DNA from: Deltaproteobacteria bacterium
Lineage (GTDB): Bacteria > Myxococcota > Kuafuiibacteriia > Kuafuiibacteriales > Kuafuiibacteriaceae
Length of the DNA stretch: 64,000 nt
Assembly (NCBI GenBank): GCA_020632995.1
Contig: JACKEN010000024.1
Location: forward strand, 4,463 to 68,462
Reading direction: 5' to 3'
This document shows, in pieces, positions 56,401-63,261 of the stretch (positions are counted from its first letter, which is position 1; each line of letters starts with the position of its first letter). The position numbers and the translations under genes were made by a program. Below the pieces are notes generated by a model. It was not told the DNA's origin. It did no database searches and worked only from the letters and a program-made list of their open reading frames with translations.

Positions 56401-56607
56401 CACGTTCTTGACCACCAGCTCGTAGGGCATCTCGATGCCGACCTGGACATCCCGGAAGTCCACCTCCTCCTGGGTCTCGAGGGCGCCCTTCACCGCGACC
56501 ACGTTGGTGGTGTCGGAGCACGCGGCGAGGGCCAGCAGGCCGGAGGTCACGGTGGCGGCAGCGGCGAGTCTCATGTGCACCAAGCCTTTGTTCATACCCC
56601 GGTGCAT
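53467..56607 (-). CDS. Hydin-like repeat and vWA lipoprotein
   Basis: 1,046 residues; starts at 56595 or 56574 are also possible and keep the lipobox (LALAAC). About six ASPM/SPD-2/Hydin-type beta domains (PNPVDFGKVLVGSSRTLEVQ, PESLNFGRVAIGTSSKRRIL, PNEIDFGQIGVNCATRERTV) are followed from about 750 by a von Willebrand A domain with the metal site DNSCS (FVIDNSCSMSEEQ), AVVTTDVDGCP and LIFVSDEEDQS. A short beta tail closes it. vWA domains mediate Mg-dependent protein adhesion. It heads the likely operon with the MYXO-CTERM proteins, so it may dock or organise them at the surface. Confidence 0.88.
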   Translation of the reverse strand: MHRGMNKGLVHMRLAAAATVTSGLLALAACSDTTNVVAVKGALETQEEVDFRDVQVGIEMPYELVVKNVGDGSFSITGIEAGDGMCASDYEFKIDGSCEAQTLADKSINLPAQTARTLRVTFQPFTAMENPVEASIRLLTNIKDDAGSNITFTVRLIGRGVTSGIEVVPNPVDFGKVLVGSSRTLEVQVYNRLGVAVDLTTRLGSNGKPEIVNQGGLGRFELLEPTPDAARNGSLLPADTLLEPDASITVRLRYVPDVAAEGREDRGRWTIANCDSSLCDLDVTLLGRGTNAAIECDPPAVDFGQVNPGVTSTQRTTCTNAASEAVTVLGWSMGVASAPEYSVVPYNGQVTNLGPGESFDVEVQFAPTAASIGTDPTGAVVVRGRNPIAGRDLDELRVELLGEAGGPDIQVTPESLNFGRVAIGTSSKRRILVENTGYNDLEITDINSDTGGTGAYAADRDAFVVRPGQSQVVEVTYTPTVEGEVTSTLLISSNDSDEGSYTVTLVGQGVNLPPCSFTLQPVAVNFGIVQVLRSTTQGVRIENIGADACLINDVEIAAGSDPDFGLVDGSETNILLAAGDTKTILVSYTPGGEATHTGELTFYISDPNNPNPQVSLHGVGSASALLISPNEIDFGQIGVNCATRERTVSIYNTGSTATSITRIELPAGVSGEFELSSVPNLPASIPPGQSIEVGVRYRASDVGQDTGFFHIYEGSRTDPYVVPLFGSGDLDPINEDRFQQLETPEVDILFVIDNSCSMSEEQASLTANFQSFIQFADAQALDYRIAVVTTDVDGCPNPTSPQRPVTLNQGQCGYFADGNGDNTLRDPSWRLITPDEQPSAETAFSAIATQGINGSGSERGLEAAYQALSSPIITGWNNGFLRPSAYLALIFVSDEEDQSANAVDFYVNYFLAIKGFRNTNLFSASAIVGDAPSGCGGFQAEAGVRYIDMADRTGGIFESICTGDWGSSLQNLGLSVFGYKSRFFLSNQPVAGTVEVTVDGVPVAPTAPSGQIRWSYDTPTNTVNFAPLAIPEPGSEIVVTYRPECL

Positions 56608-56667
56608 GCCCTCAGGTGATGAAAAATGTTACGAGAACTCAGGCGCTCCGATCACCGGCTCTGGCAT

Positions 56668-56681
56668 TTACCCTAGGGTAA
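56668..56681. promoter_or_regulatory. Perfect 14-bp palindrome TTACCCTAGGGTAA
   Basis: The stop codon TAG of the gene at 56673 forms the centre. The palindrome lies about 60 bp upstream of the vWA lipoprotein start, in an AT-richer stretch that ends in ATGTTACGAG. It is a plausible operator for the surface operon; a terminator role is less likely because the stem is short and has no loop. Confidence 0.4.
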
Positions 56682-57980
56682 CGCCCGAACCGGCCGCACC
56701 CGCACCAGGCTGCCCGGGCGATCCACCGCGGTCGACAGCGAGCCCAGGATCAGGTCTTCCCCTGCCCAGACCATGTAGAGGAAGCGCGGCCGGGAGAGCA
56801 GGTACCTGGTCGGACAGAACCCGAAGTCGGGGTGGTACTGCTGCAGGTAGCCGCCGGTGCCGGTATAGATGAAACCCCCGTCTCCGGTGGGGAGGACGAC
56901 CGTGGGCTGGGCCAGCTCCGGTGCGCCCAGCTCCACCACCCCGTCGTCGAAGCGGAAGACCTGGCCCACCAGGGCGACGCCGACCGCCGCACCATCGACC
57001 GGGGCCATGGCCATGAGCCCGCGGGTCTCGACGCCCACGCTGACCTTCTCCCAGGTCTCGCCCGACACCAGGTAGGTGTAGAGGGTGCCCGGCTCGCTGG
57101 CCACGAGCTGCCCCGGGCCGAGCCAGGCCATGCGGGCGGCCTGGGCGGTGCGGTTGTTCAGGGCATCCTTGCGGCCGAGCTCCACCGGGTCGCCCGGGGC
57201 GAAGCGGGTGAAGATCCCCTCGAACGTCATCCCGTAGATCTCCCACCCCTCGTCGGTGGGCCCCCCCGCCACCACCCGGAGCTCGTCACCCCGCGGCCCG
57301 CGGTTCCGCAGCGTGAAGCCGGTGCTCGGGTGCCCGACCCAAAGCCCCTGGGTGCCGGCGACCCACAGGCGCTCGGGGCTCTCGGCGATCGCCCACCACG
57401 CCGCCGGCCGGGCGGCGGTGGAGACCTGGGTCAGGCCCAGCTCATCGAGGCGCCAGATTCCCCCGCCCTCGGTGAAGGCGAAGACGTGGTCGGGCGCGGG
57501 CGACACCAGGGCTCGGATCCGCGGCTCGAGCGGCAGCTCCTCCACCACCTCGAAGTCCCAACACGGGCACGGCCCGGCGTAGGCCATCGCGAGCAGATCG
57601 GCGGAGGGCGCGTCGAGGGGGCGCCAGCCGCGATCCGCCTCGTCGACCTCGAGCTCGAACGCCCGCGCGGGCGTCGGGAGCGTGCGCGCGCCGCACTCAT
57701 CGGACGACACCGGGGTCACGAGGCCGGGGGCCAGGCCGAGGGCCTCGAGCGGCTGGCTGTAGCTCAGCAGCTCGAGCACGACGCCGCGCGGGGGGACGTC
57801 GACCGACAGGAGCGGCCGATCGTCCGCGGTGCCCGCGTAGACCTGCACCCCGTCCGCCTGCCGCACCGCCCAGATGATCGCCCCGCCCGACAGCAGCTCC
57901 GGGGGCGGTGGTATGTAGCGATCGCTCGAGCCACAGGCGGCCAAGAAGAGGAGCGCCGCGATGGCGGTGCGCGAGGTCAC
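56673..57980 (-). CDS. Lipoprotein with propeller-like domain
   Basis: 435 residues from the GTG at 57980, where the signal peptide (MTSRTAIAALLFLAAC) starts; the frame is open to 58061. After the lipid Cys comes a Pro-rich stretch, a ~120-residue domain with paired Cys (CGARTLP, GPCPCWDFE), then repeating strand motifs typical of a beta-propeller (HVFAFTEGGGIWRLDELG, RLWVAGTQGLWVGHPSTG, TLYTYLVSGETWEKV, GFIYTGTGGYLQQYHP). No catalytic residues are recognised. It lies 65 bp upstream of the vWA lipoprotein on the same strand. Confidence 0.7.
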   Translation of the reverse strand: MTSRTAIAALLFLAACGSSDRYIPPPPELLSGGAIIWAVRQADGVQVYAGTADDRPLLSVDVPPRGVVLELLSYSQPLEALGLAPGLVTPVSSDECGARTLPTPARAFELEVDEADRGWRPLDAPSADLLAMAYAGPCPCWDFEVVEELPLEPRIRALVSPAPDHVFAFTEGGGIWRLDELGLTQVSTAARPAAWWAIAESPERLWVAGTQGLWVGHPSTGFTLRNRGPRGDELRVVAGGPTDEGWEIYGMTFEGIFTRFAPGDPVELGRKDALNNRTAQAARMAWLGPGQLVASEPGTLYTYLVSGETWEKVSVGVETRGLMAMAPVDGAAVGVALVGQVFRFDDGVVELGAPELAQPTVVLPTGDGGFIYTGTGGYLQQYHPDFGFCPTRYLLSRPRFLYMVWAGEDLILGSLSTAVDRPGSLVRVRPVRALP

Positions 57981-58037
57981 GTGCGTCGAGGATAGCACCG
58001 GCGTTGCCCGCGGCGCACGAGGGCGGGATGATTGCGC

Positions 58038-60743
58038 GTGACTATCCTGCGCCAGAGCCACTGGCTCCGGGCGCCAGCTTGGGCGCCCTACCTCGCGGCC
58101 GCCATCATGGGCTGCGGAGGGGGTAGCGAGACCGGGCCCGACCCCGACGCGGACGTCATCGAGTACACCCTCTTCGACAGCACGCGGCTGCTGGCCGAGG
58201 ACACCCTGGCCAGTCTGGTGGAGGCGACACCGGAAGGTATCTTGCGCTTCGAGGGGACCCCGGCCGCCCTCGCCGACGTCGCCCAGCTCGACGTGATCCT
58301 TGCCCCGGCCTCAGGGGCCGCACCGCAAGGTCTGTTGCGGTTGGTGACCTCGGTGTCCCAGGACGGCAACGGCCTGGTGCTCGAGACCGTCCGGGCACCG
58401 CTGCAACTGGCCTTTCGGAAGCTCCACCTGCGCTTCACCCGCAAGGTGGACGAGACGCTGCAGGCCGACCCGTGGGTGGCCGTGCACCGGCAGGCGCTCT
58501 CGTACACCGGCGGCTACTGGCCGCCCGGGCAATACTCGGACTACCCGATCAACGGCGACGGGGACATCGAGACGCCCTACGACCAGGTCCACATCTACGG
58601 GGACGTCACCGCCGGGTTCACCTACACGGTGGGGATCGACATCGACTGGGACAAGGTGGCCGAGATCCCGTCCAAGGTCGCAGACTGCATCGCCGAGGCC
58701 CTCACCCTCCACTTCTCGTGCGACCCGCGGGACTTCCTGCCCGAGGCGGTGGTCTTCTTCTCGATCGACGCGGGGGCCAAGGTGTCGCTGGCGCTCGAGG
58801 GCATCACGTTCCTCCCCTACGCCAAGGAGCTGAGCCTGGCCGAGAAGACCCTCCCCGGCTTCTGGCTCGGGCCGCTGTACTTCGAGCCGTCGGTCGAGAT
58901 CGTGGCCAAGGTCGAGGGCGAGGCGTCGGCGGAGTTCGCGATCTCCGCCTCGGCCGACGCGAGCGCCCAGGCCGGGGTGAGCATCTCGAACATCAGCGGG
59001 GTGGACGTCGACGCGCCCACCTTCGACAAGAACTTCGGGCCCCCCACCGTGGCCGCGACCCTGACCGCGCGCGGGCGCATCGCCGCGGGCCCGCGCCTGC
59101 ACGTGCGGCTCGAGGGCTCGGCGGGGCCCTACGCGTCACTGTTCGCGTTCGCGGAGGTGAAGGCGGACGCGGACGACGACCCCTGCTGGACCCTCGAGGG
59201 CGGGGTGGAGGGCGACTTCGGGGTGGACGTGGTGATCCCCGACCTGTTCGGCATCGGCGAGATCGACCTCGCCGAGTTCGGGCCGCTCCCCTACGGCATC
59301 GCGTCCACCGAGATCGCCCACGGCAGCTGCCAACCCCGCACCGCGGGCCCGGGCGACGGGCAGGCGGGCCCCCCCAGCCAGGCCGCGTACGCCAACCCGG
59401 ACTTCACCCCCTGGGGCACCGCCTACGGCGGGATGAGCCGCGAGTTCCCGTACGAGGGCCCGGGAGCGCAGATCGAGTGGACCTCCCTCACCCCGACGAT
59501 CGACGGGCGCTTCATGCTCGCCGGGTCGAACGCAAGGACGCTTGCGAAGCTCGGCACCGACGGCGCCCCGGTGTGGGCGGAGCGCTTCATCGCGGATCAC
59601 GACTGGGCCGACACCCTGATCCCTGACCTGCTCCCCTCCCGGGTGGTGCCGGCCTCGGACGGAGGCATGCTGGTGCTCGCGTACCCGTACGCCCTGTTGA
59701 AGCTGGACTCGGCCGGGGCGCTCCAGTGGTCGAAGCGCTTCGACGTGAGCGTCTACCGCCAGACCTGGCTCCGGCTCACCGACGCGGTCGGCGACGGGGG
59801 CGACGGCTACTACGTCGCGGGCACGTACGGCCAAGATCTGGGCGACGCGGTGCACGACGCGGACGGGTGGGTGATGCGCCTCGATCGGCACGGCGCACCG
59901 GTGTGGTCGGTGCGCCTCGACACCCCCGGGCAGGGCGACATGATCCGCGCCGCGTTCGCGTTCGGGGACGGGGTGGTGGTGGCGGGCTCGACCTGGAGCG
60001 AGGACGAGGTGCGCTGGATCCCGTTCGTGGTGCGCCTCGACGGCGATGGGCAGGTCGTCTTTCAGCGCGAGGTCCGCATCGACGACTGCAACGGCGGGCG
60101 CGTCACCGGGCACATCGTGTCCGGGCAGCCCACCCGCGACGGCGACCTGATCTTCGCCCACACCTACGAGGGCCAGGGCTACCAGTCGGGCCTGGTGCGG
60201 ATCGAGCCCGACGGCGCCTTCGCCTGGGCCTCCGCCTTCGGCACCGGCGAGCCCAACCACCTGGGCCCGGTGCTCAGCGCCTTCGCGGAGATCCAGGCCG
60301 GCGGCTACGTGGCCGCGGGGCGCTACAGCGGGGCCCAGACCGCGTCGGACTGGTGGCTCTCGGGCCTCGACGCCCTCGGCCGCCCCACCTGGAGCCTCCG
60401 CATCGGGGCCGAGGACGTCCCCGCCACCACCGGGCGCGACGAGGACGGCTACCCGGCGCTGGTGCCGACGAACGACGGCGGCCTCGTGATCGCGGGCTTC
60501 GGTGAGGCCGACGCGTACCCCGACCACGCCATGCTCGCGATGAAGGTGTTCGCCAAGGACGGCACCATCACCTTCGGGGCGGGGGCGGAGATGCTCCGGG
60601 AGCCCCTCACGCTGGAGGTGCGCAACCCCTGCCTCAGCACCGAGGCGGCGCACTTCACGGTGGGCACGCTGGACGTGCCGGTGGTCAACCTCGGGGTGAC
60701 CGTCGAGCAATACGGCTTGCAGACCCGGGCGCTCACGCCCTGA
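58038..60743 (+). CDS. Large lipoprotein with C-terminal propeller
   Basis: 901 residues from the GTG at 58038; a TTG six bases earlier is an alternative. Lipobox AIMGC. Residues ~40-430 form a long domain of unknown type with Cys-Asp patches (DCIAEALTLHFSCDPRD) and amphipathic Ala-rich strands (EASAEFAISASADASAQAGV). From ~470 a propeller-type repeat region (LAKLGTDGAPVWAERF, LLKLDSAGALQWSKRF, VMRLDRHGAPVWSVRL, VVRLDGDGQVVFQREV) resembles the delta-60/PQQ-like repeats of secreted myxobacterial proteins. It is divergent from the lipoprotein at 57980 and convergent, with a 4-bp gap, with the next gene. Confidence 0.75.
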   Translation: MTILRQSHWLRAPAWAPYLAAAIMGCGGGSETGPDPDADVIEYTLFDSTRLLAEDTLASLVEATPEGILRFEGTPAALADVAQLDVILAPASGAAPQGLLRLVTSVSQDGNGLVLETVRAPLQLAFRKLHLRFTRKVDETLQADPWVAVHRQALSYTGGYWPPGQYSDYPINGDGDIETPYDQVHIYGDVTAGFTYTVGIDIDWDKVAEIPSKVADCIAEALTLHFSCDPRDFLPEAVVFFSIDAGAKVSLALEGITFLPYAKELSLAEKTLPGFWLGPLYFEPSVEIVAKVEGEASAEFAISASADASAQAGVSISNISGVDVDAPTFDKNFGPPTVAATLTARGRIAAGPRLHVRLEGSAGPYASLFAFAEVKADADDDPCWTLEGGVEGDFGVDVVIPDLFGIGEIDLAEFGPLPYGIASTEIAHGSCQPRTAGPGDGQAGPPSQAAYANPDFTPWGTAYGGMSREFPYEGPGAQIEWTSLTPTIDGRFMLAGSNARTLAKLGTDGAPVWAERFIADHDWADTLIPDLLPSRVVPASDGGMLVLAYPYALLKLDSAGALQWSKRFDVSVYRQTWLRLTDAVGDGGDGYYVAGTYGQDLGDAVHDADGWVMRLDRHGAPVWSVRLDTPGQGDMIRAAFAFGDGVVVAGSTWSEDEVRWIPFVVRLDGDGQVVFQREVRIDDCNGGRVTGHIVSGQPTRDGDLIFAHTYEGQGYQSGLVRIEPDGAFAWASAFGTGEPNHLGPVLSAFAEIQAGGYVAAGRYSGAQTASDWWLSGLDALGRPTWSLRIGAEDVPATTGRDEDGYPALVPTNDGGLVIAGFGEADAYPDHAMLAMKVFAKDGTITFGAGAEMLREPLTLEVRNPCLSTEAAHFTVGTLDVPVVNLGVTVEQYGLQTRALTP

Positions 60744-60747
60744 GTGC

Positions 60748-61161
60748 TCAGGCCGCCGCTCGCGCGAAGAACCGCTCCGCCGCCGCGGCCTCGTCGGGCG
60801 TGGCGACCTCGGACAGGAAGCGCTTCAGCTCCGCCGGATCGGTGAATGCGCGCCGGTTCGGGTTCTTCGCGTCGCGGATGAGCCGGCCGACCTGCATGCC
60901 GAACACCGCGCCGGGCGCCATGAGGTAGGCGGACTTGATGATGGCGGCGTTGTCGGACTGCAGGAGCGCTTGCAGCTTCTCTGCCACGTCGACCGGGAAG
61001 ACGTTCGCGCCTCGCAGGTCGACCGCGAACACCGCCTGGCCGCCCACCTTCTGGAACATGGGCGGGAGCTTGGCCATGAAGGCGGCCACCTCGGGGACGG
61101 TCAACGGGGAAGAGACCACCACCTGGCAGAGGCGGCCGGTCGGGTTCTGGATGGACATCAT
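60748..61161 (-). CDS. Small cytosolic protein, possibly STAS-like
   Basis: 137 residues from the first of two adjacent ATGs (61161). The pattern strand-helix-strand (CQVVVSSPLTVPEVAAFMAK, QAVFAVDLRGANVFPVDVAE) suggests a STAS/SpoIIAA-type alpha/beta domain, but the sequence is too diverged for a firm call. A C-terminal helical region (DPAELKRFLSEVATPDEAAA) follows. There is no signal peptide. It is divergent from the Cys-rich lipoprotein at 61340, with a 178-bp gap. Confidence 0.6.
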   Translation of the reverse strand: MMSIQNPTGRLCQVVVSSPLTVPEVAAFMAKLPPMFQKVGGQAVFAVDLRGANVFPVDVAEKLQALLQSDNAAIIKSAYLMAPGAVFGMQVGRLIRDAKNPNRRAFTDPAELKRFLSEVATPDEAAAAERFFARAAA

Positions 61162-61322
61162 GGTGCTTGAGGAAGTCGGCCGGATCGGGGGCGGTCGTGA
61201 GGCTGAGAGGGCGAGGGACGCCCCGGGATGAGGCATCATGGGGCGGATCCGTGAGGTGGAACCCCTCAGAACTCCCCGGCCCGACCCGGAAGCACCCGAG
61301 GGGGGTAGATCCGCGCCCCTGT

Positions 61323-61335
61323 GGAGTAAAACTCC
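61323..61335. promoter_or_regulatory. Inverted repeat just before the Cys-rich lipoprotein
   Basis: GGAGT-AAA-ACTCC sits 4 bp before the ATG at 61340 and contains the only purine-rich Shine-Dalgarno candidate (GGAG). If the hairpin forms in mRNA it would hide the site, suggesting translational control. Upstream, GGTGGAACCCC (61253-61263) resembles the -35 box of ECF-type promoters. Confidence 0.35.
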
Positions 61336-61339
61336 GACG

Positions 61340-63247
61340 ATGTTTTCGGCACGCACGCTCTGGACCCCCGCCCTCGTCGCCCTCGGCCTCCTGGCCGCGT
61401 GCAGCGGCTCGAAGGATCGGCCGACCGGGTCGGTCAAGCCCAGCAACAACGACGGCGGGACCAACCTCCCCACCACCTCCTGCGGGAACGGAGTCCTGAA
61501 CGGCACCGAGGCCTGCGACGGGGTCAGCTTCGCGATGGGCGGGGCCTGCGCGGACCTCAACCTGGGTGAGGGGGCGCTCCGCTGCACCGCCACGTGCACG
61601 CTCGACACCTCCGCCTGCCCGGTCCGGGACTACTGCACCGCCAACAACCTCTACGGGGACGGTCAGTGCGACGCGTGTGAGCTCCTGGGCGGCGTCCGCG
61701 ACCCCGACTGCGACACGGTGTGTGGGGCGGACGGCACCTGCGGCGACCGCTACGACACCCTGACCGGCACCTGGACCTGTCGGCGCCTCAACCTGACCGA
61801 CCCGGACTGCGGCATGTGCGGCAACGGGGTCATCGACGGCAACGAGCTGTGCGACCAGCGGGCCTTCGCCGACGGCAAGTTCACCTGCGAGAGCTACGGG
61901 TTCCTGGCCGGCGAGCTGAACTGCAAGACCGACTGCACGCCAAACTTCGCGTCCTGCACGTTCTCGGTCTGCGGCGACGGCACGATCGAGGGCCCCGAGC
62001 AGTGTGAGGGGACCAACTTCGGGGCGGACAGCTGCGAGGCCCGCGGCTTCGCGGGCGGCAACCTGACCTGCAACGGCTGCGTGACCTCCGAGGCGAGCTG
62101 CATCGCCCCCGGGTGCGGGAACGACATCGTGGAGCCCTCCCTCGACGAGTTCTGCGACGGCACGAGCCTCGGCGGCGCCACCTGCGAGAGCCTCGGCTTC
62201 GCGGGCGGGACCCTGAGCTGTGACGGCACCTGCGACTACAACACCTCCGCTTGCGTGGCGGCGGGGTGTGGCAACGGCATCATCGAGGAGCTCGAGGAGT
62301 GCGAGGGCGCCGACCTCAACGGTGCGTCCTGCCAGAGCGAGGGCTTCCTCCAAGGCACCCTGGCCTGTTCGCCCTCCAGCTGCACCTACGACACCAGCGG
62401 CTGCATCGCCCCCGGGTGCGGCAACGGCATCATCGAGTCCAACGAGCAGTGCGAGGGGACGGACTTCGGCGGCGCCAGCTGCCAGAGCCTGGGCTTCGCG
62501 GCGGGTGACCTCATCTGCAACTCCACTTGCCAGCGCGACACCAGCATGTGCGTGGCCGCGGGCTGCGGCAACGGCATCATCGAGACCGGCGAGCAGTGCG
62601 AGGGGGCCAACCTGAACGGCGCGACGTGCACCTCGATCGGCTATCAGGGCGGCTCGCTGGCCTGTGACGGCTCCTGTCAGTTCGACACCTTCGGCTGCTT
62701 CGGCACCCGCAGCTTCTGCGGCGACGGGGTCAAGAACGGACTCGAGGGCTGCGACGGCACCGACTTCGGCAACCTGAACACCGCCTGCTCGACCTACGGC
62801 CTCGGCACCGGCACCGTCAGCTGCCACGCCGCCACCTGCCGCGTGATGTTCGACTCCTGCCAGACCAAGGACCTCTGCCAGGCCCAGGGTTGGTACAACG
62901 ACGGGTACTGCGACCTGTGCGAGTACTACAGCGTGACCGCCCAGCGTGACCCGGACTGCGGCGACCTCATCGACTACGCGTCCTGCGGTCAGGACAACGT
63001 CTGCGGCGAGTACTTCGACATCTTCGTGGGCTACTTCGGCTGCGAGCTGACCCACGGCTTCCGCGACCCGGACTGCGGGTGCGGCAACGGCACGGTGGCC
63101 GCGCCCTCGAACGGCCTGTACACCGAGCTCTGCGACGGCAGCGGCTTCGCCACCGGCTACACCAACGCCTGCGCCAACTACGGGTTCACCTCTGGCACCG
63201 TGACCTGCAGCCAGACCTGCAACCTCGACTTCGAGCAGTGCTTCTGA
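61340..63247 (+). CDS. Cys-rich CGNG-repeat lipoprotein
   Basis: 635 residues. Lipobox LLAAC, a short Asp/Asn linker, then about nine to ten Cys-rich units of ~45 residues with the pattern CGNGIIE-x-EQCEG ... CxSLGFxGGxLxC ... CxxDTSxC. These are variants of the myxococcal Cys-rich (CGNG...E-CD) repeat. Two interposed modules (YCTANNLYGDGQCDACELLG and LCQAQGWYNDGYCDLCEYYS, each ending RDPDC) look like a separate, twice-used domain. Probably a rigid, disulfide-bonded surface protein. Not enzymatic by any motif I can see. Start ATG 61340. Confidence 0.85.
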   Translation: MFSARTLWTPALVALGLLAACSGSKDRPTGSVKPSNNDGGTNLPTTSCGNGVLNGTEACDGVSFAMGGACADLNLGEGALRCTATCTLDTSACPVRDYCTANNLYGDGQCDACELLGGVRDPDCDTVCGADGTCGDRYDTLTGTWTCRRLNLTDPDCGMCGNGVIDGNELCDQRAFADGKFTCESYGFLAGELNCKTDCTPNFASCTFSVCGDGTIEGPEQCEGTNFGADSCEARGFAGGNLTCNGCVTSEASCIAPGCGNDIVEPSLDEFCDGTSLGGATCESLGFAGGTLSCDGTCDYNTSACVAAGCGNGIIEELEECEGADLNGASCQSEGFLQGTLACSPSSCTYDTSGCIAPGCGNGIIESNEQCEGTDFGGASCQSLGFAAGDLICNSTCQRDTSMCVAAGCGNGIIETGEQCEGANLNGATCTSIGYQGGSLACDGSCQFDTFGCFGTRSFCGDGVKNGLEGCDGTDFGNLNTACSTYGLGTGTVSCHAATCRVMFDSCQTKDLCQAQGWYNDGYCDLCEYYSVTAQRDPDCGDLIDYASCGQDNVCGEYFDIFVGYFGCELTHGFRDPDCGCGNGTVAAPSNGLYTELCDGSGFATGYTNACANYGFTSGTVTCSQTCNLDFEQCF

Positions 63248-63261
63248 GCCGCTGAGGGCGA

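Larger units (their letters stand above)
774..62530. repeat. Interspersed 14-bp palindrome GCAR-N6-YTGC, about 65 copies
   Basis: Individual copies, mostly GCARG-N4-CYTGC, are scattered from 774 to 62517, for example GCAAGCGCGCTTGC at 4327, GCAGGCTGGCCTGC at 29241, 33905 and 52715, and GCAAGCGGGCTTGC at 8468 and 50399. They lie in genes on both strands and in several codon phases; one lies in the gap at 36857 and one spans a stop at 23500. Start positions are in the findings. This is one entry for the whole family; the bases between copies are ordinary genes. Confidence 0.75.
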
